Shown one piece after another: positions 14,041-26,500 of a stretch of 64,000 nucleotides of DNA. Below the pieces are notes generated by a model. That model made no database searches. It was given only the letters and a program-made list of their open reading frames with translations, and was not told where the DNA came from. How positions within the stretch are numbered: the stretch's first letter is position 1; the number at the start of each line of letters is the position of its first letter. Location: positions 60,482 to 124,481 of the forward strand of contig QZCP01000028.1 in assembly GCA_003956705.1 (NCBI GenBank), in the 5' to 3' direction. Source of the stretch: Brevipalpus yothersi. Taxonomy: Eukaryota > Arthropoda > Arachnida > Trombidiformes > Tenuipalpidae. The translations under genes were made by a program, and so were the position numbers.

Positions 14041-14859
14041 ACTTACTCACTGAAATAGTTATATTTTTATTGAACTTTCTGAAATGTTTTTCCGTTTCTT
14101 GTTTATCTCGCTCTTTAGCTGCTTGCGAAAATGATTTTTTCCGGAAGAGAGAGACTTGCTCACTTGATCTTTTTTGGAATTTTTTTACTCCTTTGTCTTA
14201 ATTTCTCTTTCACTCACTAATTCGGATATATTTCTTCCTAAGGTACCAAATGGTGTGGCTTGGGTGATCAAGCTAAAAATTTTCATGATCTCGGATCTCA
14301 GGTTGACGTGGATAGATGTTGTAGGGCTCATGATCACTGTCCAACACGAATGCGAGCCCTTCGCGCTGAATATGGTGTGATCAATTTTTCATTTTTCACT
14401 CGGTAAGTGTTAATCATCTCTACTTCCGCCACCCAAAAAGCATATACTTCAAGAGAGATAGGCTTAATTGTTCACACTTCAAACTATTTTGAGAAAGGGA
14501 CTTTCTTCGATAGCAAGTCTTTTCGTTTTTCCTCTTCTCTCGCTTTTTACAAATAATTTCGCTCGAAATGCCAACCTTGTCCACAGTAATTAAAATTTTT
14601 GTACATATTCATATTTATGCACAGATCTCATTGTAAGTGTGACGAATTTTTCTTCAAGTGCTTAAAATCCGCAAAATCACCTCTTGCCGATGCCATTGGA
14701 AACTTCTATTTCAATATATTGCAAGTTGGCTGCTTGGATAACAGTAATTATCGGACTAATTCTGATTGTGAAAAAAATTATCTCACCAAAAAGTGTGCTT
14801 TTAGACGATTATATTCGAGACCAAAAGTTAAATTCAATCGTAATCGACTTTTGTATTGA
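13186..14859 (+). CDS. Group III secreted phospholipase A2
   Basis: Four exons, 13186-13418, 13502-13728, 14243-14402 and 14625-14859, join in phase (2, 1, 2) to give 284 residues. A hydrophobic segment at about 24-41 is the likely signal peptide or anchor. About 110 non-conserved residues follow before the catalytic domain. The calcium loop is WCGLGD at 157-162 and the active-site segment is CCRAHDHC at 179-186, giving His183-Asp184. A second Cys motif, CKCD, opens the last exon. In the family the enzyme hydrolyses the sn-2 ester of glycerophospholipids with calcium and is secreted. Group III members include venom enzymes but also ordinary tissue enzymes, and nothing here marks this one as venom. 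The second intron contains a long (TC)n tract. Confidence 0.88.
13993..14039. repeat. (TC)n microsatellite in phospholipase intron 2
   Basis: About 23 TC units, roughly 200 bases upstream of the 3' splice site at 14242. Confidence 0.95.
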
Positions 14860-15321
14860 TTTTTTTCTATCCACCTAAATATTTAGCATGGAAAATTAAC
14901 TCTAGATTATCATGAATTTTTTTCTCTCTCTCTGATAAACTGATTTGGAATTCTTTTGTTCAATTTTTCTTCAAGACTTTGATGCAACATTCTTATCACA
15001 ATAAAAATACATTCTAACTTATCGTCAATCTTTATTGAAGTTGATAATATTTTCAATTTCGAATACTAGCTTTTTTAAGTCAACTCTCTTGTTCTCATTC
15101 TGATGATCACAAATTTCATTATTAATTGTCACAAATTATTCACTCACAGAAAAAAGCCATCGTAAATGGATCTTGATGGAAAAATTTTCAACAAAAAAAT
15201 CGATGTAGATGGAAAAATATTCAGAAAAAAACATTAATCTCGAAGCATCTCAAAGTTCACGCTGGTTGCAAGGGCACAATCAATAAGGGTCATTACGATG
15301 TCTGCATGATCTTTTATCATC
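14860..15321. other. Convergent 3' interval between phospholipase and BRCT genes
   Basis: Contains the phospholipase poly(A) signal. No RhoGEF-like or other recognisable exon is seen on either strand. Confidence 0.55.
15000..15005 (+). terminator. Poly(A) signal of the phospholipase gene
   Basis: AATAAA about 140 bases after the stop codon at 14859. Confidence 0.6.
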
Positions 15322-16362
15322 TTACGAAGATCTTAAGGAATACAACGATTCGAGGTAAGGGATCGGCCATTTTCTTCTCATGGAATCTCTCAACCAATTT
15401 AGTTCGATGATATGAGTTTGAGGAGAATCTGTCAGTGCTCGCTGATACGTGAGACCATGTTGAATTTTGGGTATGAGATGAGTTGTGCGATGATGTCCAA
15501 GGTGTGGAAGAATCAGAGATGAGCTAAAAGAACCTCCACCGGCCAGAACACTCTCCTTTATTTCGGAACACTCTATTTGAGAGAACTGTGTAGAAAAAAT
15601 GAAAAAAAAATGAGTTACGATAAAGTCGATAGACAATCTGAGGATGCATTGAGATGTATTATTGGTATGGGAAAAAATCAATGGCAAATATCAAAGATCT
15701 CAAAAGGTTTTCAGTCATCTTACCCCTGTTGTTGAGAAGAGAAAGTTTTGAAAAAGTTTCATTCGGAAACGAGCAATCAGTTGTTCACTATCAGCTTTTC
15801 CAATATTCTTATTTCTATTTTCATAGCAATAGTCAATCCACTCTGGACTCATTAAGGGTTTATCAAGAATTATATCAGGATTCTTTCTAATCTCTTTGGC
15901 TGTCATAGTTTCCCAACTCTTCAAAACTATGTGGCTAGTTTTTAATCTCAATCGGTCACTCAATGTGCCACCCATTCTTTTGATCTTCTTTTTAATAGCT
16001 CTCCTTTCATCCGAATGCTTTGGATAACCAGATAGATAAATTTTTAGGCCATACATACTTATTGATTCCAATGGAGAAGGATGTGTTGGAATGGCAAAAT
16101 AACTCTTCGGATTAACTTCAATCAGGAGTAAGGCGGACACAATCCGGATTCCCTTCAAATCCTTTATCCTCTGGAATACCTCACCTTCAAACATATCGAC
16201 CACAATTACCGGCGGTAAAGGCGATTCCTCAATCACTCGACCAATGTCCTTCTCTCCAATATCGATCAGTTTGAAACCTGGACGACTTAGAGCCTTTCTG
16301 GCATCAGTCAATAGACTTGATGCAGGATCAGAAGTTCGAAGGAAATATACTTCAATCTCCAT
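15322..16362 (-). CDS. BRCT-domain protein resembling the ECT2/Pebble N-terminus, without a RhoGEF
   Basis: Two phase-0 exons, 16362-15724 and 15585-15322, give 300 residues. The start ATG has an in-frame stop just upstream. The first ~75 residues end with VVDMFEGEVF, which resembles the ECT2 BRCT0 region. A BRCT repeat follows, with the pattern GLKIYLSGY, a GGT turn, SHIVLKS and the SPEWIDYCYE tryptophan segment. Exon 2 encodes a second BRCT (GGGS, TTHLI, then a LNWLRDS tryptophan segment). In ECT2, BRCT repeats bind phosphorylated partners at the cytokinesis midzone and restrain the RhoGEF. No DH-PH domain follows, and the phospholipase gene begins within 500 bases. The stop overlaps a possible donor (TCTTC/GTAAGA), so a downstream exon cannot be excluded. 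It may be a truncated paralogue, a pseudogene or a different BRCT protein. Confidence 0.65.
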
Positions 16363-18070
16363 GTAATATTAGACAACTATTCACTGGATCACCATAAATG
16401 ACTATGAGAATATATATGATTAGTTTTGATAAAAATAAACTAAAGGTCAACAAACGGCTTTGGTGGTCAGCAAATTAGAGAGTGTCAAAAACTATCACCG
16501 AGCTCACAGAGATCACAAAATTCATAGATTATCATGAAAAATACGATACTTTATTCATTGAACATTGTCTCAAAGAAATAACATGCGAAATAAAAATTTT
16601 AATCAACGATCAACACATGCTGGATGAATTATCTTTTGCCGAATATAAACAAACAAATTGTTTGAAACAATCGCATGGGTTTCGATATCAATTCCTATTC
16701 GAATATCGATAATGATGTAATCTGAGGAGTGAATTTTTCTTTGTAATTGATAAAATATGATAAGAGGGTTCAGAATTGAGAGAATGATGCCGATAATTTC
16801 ATCCAATTAAGGCGAGCACCAAGGATATTCGATAGTAATTGGGTGAACCCAACTCGAAAATATGATTGGAATTCAAACGAATTGAAAGAACCTTCATCCA
16901 TCGTTGACTATCAGAAATTCTTTCGAGAGGTGCAAAAAGTTTACACTCAGAGGCCGATGAGTAATTCTTCACTTATAATCTTCAGTCTTGTCACAATTTT
17001 GTCATTTACAGATACTGCTCTTTTCCCACAATTGACTCATAAACATTGGAATGAGCCAGAGTAACTCATGTTCTGGCCAATCAGAACTCCTCTGATATTC
17101 CAACAAATATTTCGAACTTACGACTCAAACGTAATGTAAAAAATCTAGACTGATAGGGGAGGGGGCAAATCTGGGCTGCAGAAAAAATTTTATGCAGTTT
17201 CAATAATTTCGAAAACAGCAGTATTTTTGAAAATCATCAAAATATTATAATTGTATTTTTTTCGCACATGATCTAGAACTGTCAATTGCTCAAAGAGTCA
17301 AGAAAAGATCGAGATTACTAGAGATAGGATCGAATATTTTCAGATGACTATAGTTCGATCGATTATTAGAATACAAATATATTATTCAAAAAATATTATT
17401 TTAAGCCAATGAGCACAGTTATTATTTTCTATTTTCTCAAGTTTCATGATAATATAAAACGAAAAATCAAGCAAAAACAGTCCCAAATCTTTGTCATCTA
17501 ACAATAATAAAAATCATCTAACAAAATTCATTTTCAACCAATTTTTCACCAATCGAATTATTATTTTCAACCAATAAATTCTCAAAATTAGTCCAAAGCC
17601 ATCATCTACAATCAATTTAAATTGTTTTCACCGTCAATTTTTGTTTTCACATTTTTTTTCACTTGTTTTGCTTGAGGCTGTATGTTAACATAACCTGGCC
17701 AACAAGCGCTGCAATCGCAAGTGTTCATACATTCACGTAAAAATGATTCAACTTTTGGCCATGATTTTTCATGAATTTGTTTGTGACTTTATCATCTTGG
17801 AAAGTTTTCCTTTAGTTTTAGGTTTTTGATGATGGCTTTCTTGTTTTGCCGAAGAATCAAGTGAGAATAATCACTCTTCACGAGTATCATCTGAAGTCTC
17901 TTCTTCATCATCTTCTTCTTCTTCCTCTCTTATTTTGCACTGAATCGGAATCCATATCAACCTGTGGTTTGTTTGTTTGTGTGTTTGCTTGTCATTACCG
18001 CTGAATCTCACAAAGCTTACTTCGATCGAATCAAAGTTTGATTGTATTGCGGTCACAATTGTCTGGTAAA
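16363..18070. other. Divergent intergenic interval upstream of the BRCT gene and HSD17B4
   Basis: AT-rich. Two open frames on the + strand, 16482-16712 and 16843-17064, have no recognisable domain. It should hold the promoters of both flanking genes. Confidence 0.5.
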
Positions 18071-21000
18071 ATGCCTTCATCAGATTATCTAAGGTTTGAT
18101 GGTAAAGTTGCGGTGGTCACTGGTGCTGGTGGAGGATTAGGACGAGAATATGCTCTCCTATTGGCATCCAGAGGTGCATCAGTTGTAGGTGAGTGGAAAT
18201 CAATCAAATCGGGAACATTGACTTCGTTCATGGTGACTGAATTTTAATTTGATTTACCTAATTTTCAATTTTTTTTACCATGCATCAATTGTTAGTCAAT
18301 GATCTTGGCGGCTCAAGGAGTGGATCAGGCAAGGACTCTAGAGCTGCTGATTTAGTGGTCGATGAAATTCGCCGGGCAGGAGGAAAAGCAGAAGCCAATT
18401 ATGGTAAAGAAATTGACAACAAAATTGTGATGAAATTGTTTTTTGTTTCTCATCATCATTTCCTTTTAACCTCCATTCACCAATAGATTCAGTAGAAAAT
18501 GGTGAAGCTATAATCAAAACTGCCATTGATAAGTTCGGCCGAATCGGTATGTCTTCTCCACAGTCTATTGCACTTGAAAAATTTACCTCTGTTTTCCCCA
18601 TAACTTGTCATGTTTTTTCATTATCTATTTTGTTTCTTTCCTGTATTTATTGACTAGACATTCTCATCAATAACGCTGGTATCTTGAGGGATCGTGCATT
18701 CATCAATATATCTGATGATGACTGGGATCTGGTTCATCGAGTTCATCTTCGAGGGGCTTATTCAGTAACGAAAGCTGCTTGGCCATATCTGAGGAAACAA
18801 AATTATGGAAGGCAAGTTATTTGCAAGGAAAATTTGTCTTTCTTTTTCTCTTTCTTGCTTGATTCATGCTATTTCGTTCATATATTTATTTATTTGTACA
18901 TTTCCTCTTTCTGAGTAACAGTTATTGGTGTCAGGTCATTGCTTTAATGTCGAAAATTGTTTTCTCCTCCTTTTCGCCTTGATTTCCGCTCGATGATTTC
19001 TTCCCCCTCTCTTTCTCTCTCACACACACAAAGTTTGAGAATTGTTTCTCTCATCGCTTCACGTTCTTCTCGCTTTACCTGATGAAGTCAGGTAAAAGCA
19101 GTTAAGCTACGTTTGACAAGTTTCGTAGAGATATCATAAATCCTTTTCATATTGATTTGCTATTGTTCTCTCGTACCTTTTGCTGACAGATTTGTTATTC
19201 CAATGATCACTTATTGTTTCATCTTTTTTGTAATGTCTTTTTCTGGTCTTTTACTGCTTTTCGGTCTGATATAGAAAATTTTCGCTAACTTTCCGGCAAA
19301 ATTCTCTCTTCAAAACTCATATCTTGGTAGAGTTTCGTCATATTTTATATTTTTCCACACAAAGATCTGTTACACTTTTCATTTGTTCATTTCTCACATC
19401 TCAACAGAGTGATTTTCACCTCTTCTAACGCTGGACTTTTTGGAAATTTTGGGCAAACTAACTATAGTTCAGGTAGGCTCATGAATTTATTCGTTTTTCT
19501 ACCTAGAACAATCGAATATTTCATTGAAAAATATAGTTTGACTAAGAACTCTCTACATTGAGTTTCATTCTGTATTTCCTTGTCTACATTCGAATAACAC
19601 TTTTATGTTATATTGGTCAAAAATAATGAGTTGTTAGTTTCGATATGAGATCTCATCTTCTGAAATTCTTTTTCTCTTTCTCTTTTTCTCTCAAGCCAAA
19701 CTTGGCCTTATTGGTTTGAGTAAAACTCTCGCTATCGAAGGTGCAAAGTACCAAATTCAAAGTAACACAATAATTCCTGTCGCGGGCTCTCGTTTGACCG
19801 AGGACGTACTTCCGCCTAACCTATTTGAACAATTCAAGCCCAAATTTGTTGCCCCGGTCGTTGCTTGGTTGTGTCACGAATCTTGTCCGAATACTGGTGA
19901 AGTTTTTGAGGCTGCAGGAGGTTGGGTAGGCAAATATACTTGGAGAAGATCTGTTGGAAAAGCATTCATACCTCCCGAAACGATGAGTATCGAAGCTGTT
20001 CGAGACAATTGGTCGAAAATTACCAATATGGACATAGCAACTTTTCCCAATTCCATTCAAGGTATGTTTTTCGCTCGTTTTCCTATTCGAATATTATTAT
20101 TCTTAGAAACAGATGAAAAAAATCTGAAAACTTTCACTCATGAGTTCCCAACCGAAGTCATTCAGTTATAAATTCATTATTCTCTTTACTGAATTGCTTT
20201 CTTTTCAAAATCAGAACAAATCACTCAACTCGTCGCTAGTGTAAATGATATGGAGCCTCCTCCACTAGAATCATCAGAGCAATCCCATATGAACCAGGAT
20301 AGTGGCTTTTTTTCCTACAACACAGACAATTTGATTCTTTATGCTCTCGGAGGTAAGAAAACTACTGATCGAGTGATCATTTTGATACATCATTGTTCAC
20401 TCTAATGGTACTTTTTTTTCATCTTCACTACACTTCAAAGTTGGTGTGAATCTCAGTGACCCATCTCATTTGAAATACTTGAACGAAAGTCATCCAGACT
20501 TTGCAGCATTACCTACCTTCGGTGTGATTCCCGGTTTGAAAGCGATGTTCACTTCAGACATGTTAGCTGAAGCAGCACGTAAAAATGGTTTTTCAATTGA
20601 TCCGACGCGTGTACTACACGGTGAACAGTATTTGGAGATGCTCAATCCTCTTCCTATAGACGGAAGTTTAAAGTCATCAGCACGAATAGTTGACGTTCTC
20701 GATAAAGGATCTGGTGCTCTCATAATTGCAGAGGTTGATTCGCAGGATACACAGGGAACTCCTATTTATTATAATCAATTTTCAATATTTCTTGTTGGTG
20801 CTGGAAAGTTTGGTGGGAAAAGATCGAGCAATAACCCGCAAATCAAATCAATAATTGCACCTCCACAACGTTCTCCGGACGCTATACTCACGGAACAAAC
20901 ATCCTCAAATCAAGCAGCCTTATATCGTCTTTCGGGTGACAAAAATCCACTCCACATTGATCCTAATTTTGCAGCTGTCGCTGGATTCAACAAACCCATC

Positions 21001-23165
21001 CTTCACGGTCTATGCTCTCTGGGATTTGCCACTCGCCACGTATTGAAAACTTTCGCCAACGATGATCCAAGCCTATTTAAAGCAGTGAAAGCAAGATTTT
21101 CTGGCATCATATATCCTGGAGAGACCATCAGAACTGAAATGTGGCAGGAAGGTGAACGAGTATTCATGCGATCTACTGTAGTGGAAACCGGTAAGACCAT
21201 CATTGAGGGAGCTTATGTTGATTTGAAAAGCTCGCCAATCAAGATGAGTCCTTACACAAGTGATAGTAATAGTTCTGCCAACATGTCCGCCGATCCGTTT
21301 AAAGACGATGAAGTGTATCTTGTGTCTGATCCGATATTCGAGGAAATAGGACGTCGAATTGAGATGGCACCTGACGTTGCGTCCAAAGTAAACGCCATCT
21401 ATGAATTTAGCATATTTAAAGATGGTAAAAACGTTCGGACATGGGGTAAGTAAAAAAGTAAAAAAGTAGTTGTGCTTGAAGGACACAAAGTTTGTTCTCC
21501 GTCCACAATTGTGTGTGTGTGTAGTAAATCAATCTTTTTTTCATTTCCTTGTGTCTGTTTGTGTGTGTAGTTCTTGATCTCAAGACTTCCCAAAAAGGTT
21601 TATTCTCTGGTAATCATAAGAGTAAGGAGCCCAATTGTATTATCAAAATTTCCGACGAAGATATGGCTGCATTGGCTGTTGGTGAATTAGATCCTGTCAA
21701 AGGTTTTATGGAAGGCCAAATAAAGATTGTCGGAGATCCTGGTATCACTCAAAAGTTGAATTATATCTTCAAAATGGATAGTTCTTCAGCTTATTATGAT
21801 TCTCAACCGGAAGCTAAGCCTGAACCTCAGATACTCGCTGGGTCTGGCTCATCAGGTTCGTTACCAAGCTCATCGTCCATCAGTATGGCTCCTGGAGGAA
21901 GTGATGGTTCTGGTGGAGATGGAGGTGATAGATGCAAAATAGATGCTGTTTTTGAAAATTGGGCTGCTCAACGGCTATCAGAAATGAAATCTTTGATACC
22001 AACTATCAAAACCATCTACCAGTGGAATATAACCAAGGGAGGTAAAGTAGTTTCTGTATGGACCTGTGATTTCAAAAATGGTGATGGTGCAATACATCGA
22101 GGTACACCAAAAACTGGTAAACCCGATTGTTCTCTCACTATTGATGATGAGTTTGTGTGTCGCATTTTTGAGGGCAAAGAGGACGCAATGAGAGCATTTA
22201 TGAGTGGCAAACTTAAGATCGGTGGAAACATTCTTGCTGCTCAAAAACTTCAGCAATTATGGGCTGAAGAAGCTCCCAATGTAGCTGCTCAGCTAGCAAA
22301 ACAGAGGCAACAGCAATCATCTCAGCAAACGGAAACTTCCTCCTCAAAGACCTCATCCGACGATAAGGATCCTGATGTTGAAGCTATTCCCACCACTGGA
22401 TATAAGTGTGATCTGATCTTCAGTGTGTTTCGAAATAGGTGTCATGAAGAGCCTGATTTCATGAAACGACTTCGAGTTGTTTTCCAATTCAATGTTCTTC
22501 GCGATGGCAAGCCAGCTTGTGTATGGACTGCGGACAATAAGAGTCAACCGGGTGTTGAAGTTTATCGTGATGTACCCAAAGGTGTTAAGCCTGATTGTCA
22601 AATCACAATGGAAGATGAAGAATTGTTGAAAGTCATGGTCGGTAAAGTGAATCCACAGCGATTATTTATGCAAGGCAAAGTTCGAGTGAAGGGTAACATT
22701 ATGCTTCTCCAGAAACTCAATTCACTATGGCAAGAGTATCAAAAGTTGGGCAAAAATCCGGAGCTTCCCATCGCGATGGATATTTTGCTAGATGATCCAT
22801 TGAAAGTAGGTCTCAAGAGTGAATCAGCGGTAATAGATCTGGTTCAAAGAATAGTTCGTCTACCTGAGCTTTTGAGAGAAGCCAAAGGTCTACATAATCT
22901 CAATATCACCAAGGATGGTAAAGTTGTTTCTCAATGGATCATCAACTTGACAGGAGATCTCGGTGTAATCAAACGTGGAAGCACACCAAATCCTGTTTCT
23001 ACCTTGACGGTAGATGATTATGATCTTGCTCGACTAACTCTCATGAAGTTGCATCTTTCTGACGCTATTTCTCAAGGACGTGTCAAGATTGAGGGTGACA
23101 AGGAAAAAGCGATGAAATTCAGTAAACTTTTCAGCACTCCAACATCACTCAAGCCCAAACTTTAA
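18071..23165 (+). CDS. HSD17B4: Peroxisomal multifunctional enzyme type 2 with four SCP2 domains
   Basis: Nine exons join in phase: 18071-18188, 18296-18403, 18487-18546, 18658-18811, 19408-19472, 19696-20061, 20215-20352, 20441-21445 and 21571-23165, giving 1202 residues. Residues 1-300 are a short-chain dehydrogenase: TGAGGGLG at 17-24, NNAG at 100-103, catalytic Ser153, Tyr166 and Lys170. Residues 337-620 are the 2-enoyl-CoA hydratase 2 part with GDKNPLHIDP at 502-511 (Asp503/His508 dyad) and KPILHG. The enzyme performs the middle two steps of peroxisomal beta-oxidation via D-3-hydroxyacyl-CoA. The C-terminus has four SCP2 sterol-carrier-like repeats (about 630-736, 793-903, 950-1062 and 1078-1195) where vertebrate enzymes have one and Drosophila Mfe2 has none. 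It ends in PKL, a variant PTS1. Intron 4 uses a GC donor (GCAAGT at 18812). Confidence 0.95.
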
Positions 23166-23595
23166 GGAACACTTTTCTCAAAGTATACCCTATTATGCTG
23201 TTCTTTTTGCATACTTACTCAATCAAAATCAAAATCGAAAAATTCCTCTCTATTTTCTCAAAAATTATGGAATTATATCTCTCATCTCTTATAATTTTAT
23301 ACATATTGAATTATTGAGGTTACCTTTTCTAAGGAATTTTTTTTTCTCGTTGATATTTTTCTGACTTAAATTACAAGATGTGTGGTCAGAATGTTAAATG
23401 AATGGTTCACATGGAATATTTTTTACATTATTAAATTTTTACAAATTTTCAATTTCACTATTTGAACTGATTGTCGATAGAAAGAAAGGTTCACCATCTT
23501 GTAAAACTCAAATACTGTCCTACTCAAAGATGACTGAGATGGTAAAGGAAAAAAGTTAACAAAAGCTTTCTTTTCTCTCTCTTTCTTCCTGCTCT
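23166..23595. other. Convergent 3' interval between HSD17B4 and the receptor kinase
   Basis: AT-rich untranslated sequence with no AATAAA that I can assign with confidence and no other feature. Confidence 0.5.
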
Positions 23596-26500
23596 TCAAA
23601 TATAGGTCACCGAACTTATATTGGCATAATTTGGCTTGTTGATTGCTTGCTGATCAATGACTAAATCATAATTTGGCGGTGGAGAGGATTCACTTTGACT
23701 TGAAATATTCATAGTTAAATAGCTCTCTTCATTTCTCTTATCATTATCGTTGTCATTATAAGTGTCAAAATGTATCATCGGAACAACTTCCATTGGAGCT
23801 ACTCGAGATGAGGAAATTTTACCAATCGCATCATACGGCTCATTTGGTGGATTCATGATTGCATTCATATTGGCATATTCATATTCTGCAGGATTATCAC
23901 CACAACTGCTCATTTGAAGATAATTTTCATCCTCCTGCAAAAGTTTGTTCTTCTCTTGGTACGGATTATTGAGCTCTAGGTAATAATCTCGAACCGATTC
24001 CTCGATCAGTAAACCCAGTCGATTGGATAGTTGAGTGAAATTCGGCCGTCTGTCAGAATCTGCCTCCCAACAGTTGGACATGATTCGGTAAACACTGTTT
24101 GGACACAATTCAGGCTTACTCATACGATATCCGTTCCTTAATTGTTCATAAAATTGTTGATTCGCCTCAACTCCTGGATATGGATTTGCACCGAGAGTGA
24201 AAATTTCCCACAAAAGTACTCCAAAAGACCATACATCACTTTTGATGGTAAAAATTCGATCTCCAATCGACTCGATAGCCATCCATTTGATTGGCAAAGG
24301 TCCATCACCTTTTTTCACATAATTATCATCTCTCTGTACATTCTTTGCCATTCCAAAGTCACATATTTTTACCACTCCTTTGTCAGACACCAGTACATTA
24401 CGAGCAGCCAAGTCTCGATGTATGAGCTATGATAAAAAAAGAGTTCAGAACGGTTAGGAATTATTAATTCCTTGGAAGTTTGAATTTTTCGAAAAATTCG
24501 AGAAAAAGAAATTACTCATGTATAAGAGATAATTATCATGATATACAAGCAATCGTCGGCAATAACTTACTCTTTTTTGTTCCAAATATTCCATGCCTCG
24601 TGCTACTTGGAAAGAGTATGCAATCAGTGTGCGAGTATTTACTTCGATGTCTGATTTATCCTCTCGACAATTAATTCTCGATTCGACAGACTTTGACATA
24701 GCTTTACTCAAAAACGATATCGGTGATATTCGACTGTTACTAGAGTTCAATTGTTGATTACTTCCTTTGACTTGTAGATTGACATTGTTCTCGGTGTAAA
24801 ATGGATTACTGACTAGACTCAATGCAGGCTCATTTCGATCTTCTTCCTTGTCCATCTCATCACCAGATCCACCAGCATGCTTTTGACTAATCTCACCGGT
24901 TTCTGGATCCAATTGGTTAACGTATACATCTCGATTATTTTGCAAGAATGTCTGTAAACTTCCATATCTACAGTATTCAACCATCACCATCAGCTTTCCT
25001 CTTTCCAAATTTTTCGTCACAGCCCCCAAACAATTGACAATATTCAAATGTCGTCCCAAATGGATGAGTATTTTGAGTTCCGCGATCAAAGCTTTCTTTT
25101 GATTATAATCAGAGTGTGATTTGAGCATTTTAACAGCAACCAATTCAGATCCTCCTTCATCACTCAGCCCAATGGCTTCGGCAAGGATAACGATTCCGAA
25201 AGCTCCTTCACCAAGAGTTCGAATAAGTTTCAGTCGATTACTAGGGAATTCCCATCTCGGATCGTATGGCAGAAAATCGACTTGCTCATCCAATGGACGC
25301 TCAGGATTAATCAGATCCATTTGAGCATTATTGAACAAATTTTTGGTAAAAAATTCAATCTGCTGTTTACGATCTTCTCTCACTTTTCGTCCAACGGCAA
25401 ACGCAACGAACACCAACACCAAAGCAACTATCAAAAAAGTTATAATTGCCATAATATTGGCCAAACTCATGCCATCACCACTGGATCCGATCACTTTAAG
25501 ACTAGTAAATCGTTCCTGATGTCCACCTTTGTTGTGTATTCTACATTCATATTTTCCTTTATCACTGGAAACCAGTCGATTGATGATCAATTTTTGATCA
25601 TTGTCCACCAAATCTATGCCAGACATACCCGTTATATTAAATGGTTGACCATTTTTGAGCCATTCAATGTGTGGTCGAGGTTTACCAGTAAAGTAGCAGC
25701 GAAATTCTTGTGGTTTTGATGGCTGAACTTCCAACAGCTCATCATTTACCAACATATTTGTCTCCAAAATTATTGGTGCCTGAATTTTTTCAACTTTCAA
25801 ATCTATCGATCGTATCTCATGAACTTCCTTTTCCTTTGAGTCGCTTCGAACAGTTGCATTGCAAATATACAGACCGGATGAGTTGACATCAATACTTTTG
25901 AGAACTATTGTACTTGTTAGTGTATGGCTTAAATTTTGATTATGATTGGTAATCACCATGTTGGAAGATTCATCACTATTGTAATCATTGGTCAACAGTC
26001 GAATGTGGCGGTGCGAATCATTCTCTGGCCTGAAGTACCAAACTAAGTTTGTATAGTTGTACAAGCTAGCATGACAAATTAATTCGATATCTTCTTGTTC
26101 AACAATTTCACTTGAATTGAGACTCACACTGAATCCATCAGAACCAGCATCCGTAACGATGAACATCATATCATTGATTCCAATACCATTGCTATTGGCA
26201 GCAGCACATCGATAAAGTCCACTTTGATTTGCTTTGACGTTCAAAGTTTCCGAAATTCTCCAAGAAATCAAATCATATATTGGCGTACCATTAATTGAAT
26301 CCTTATCATATCCATCAACTTCAACAGGCGTGACTATTAATTTTTCACTATTCAAGGGATATTCGAACGGATCTTTCCACTCCAGGTCACCGGATGCCGC
26401 TGATCGTTTGCATGATTGAGGAGCACATGGATAAAATTGCCACAAAGTTTTTGGTTCAGGACTCGCGATCACGGAGCAAGTTATATTGTATACTAAATTT

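Noticed and set aside
13000..15321. A downstream RhoGEF exon for the ECT2-like gene
   Set aside because: I searched the minus strand past the stop and behind the phospholipase gene and found no DH-PH-like frame.
15240..15350. A + strand open stretch with several Cys/His codons after the phospholipase gene
   Set aside because: It overlaps the 3' end of the BRCT exon on the other strand, lies beyond the phospholipase stop and poly(A) signal, and matches no phospholipase segment.
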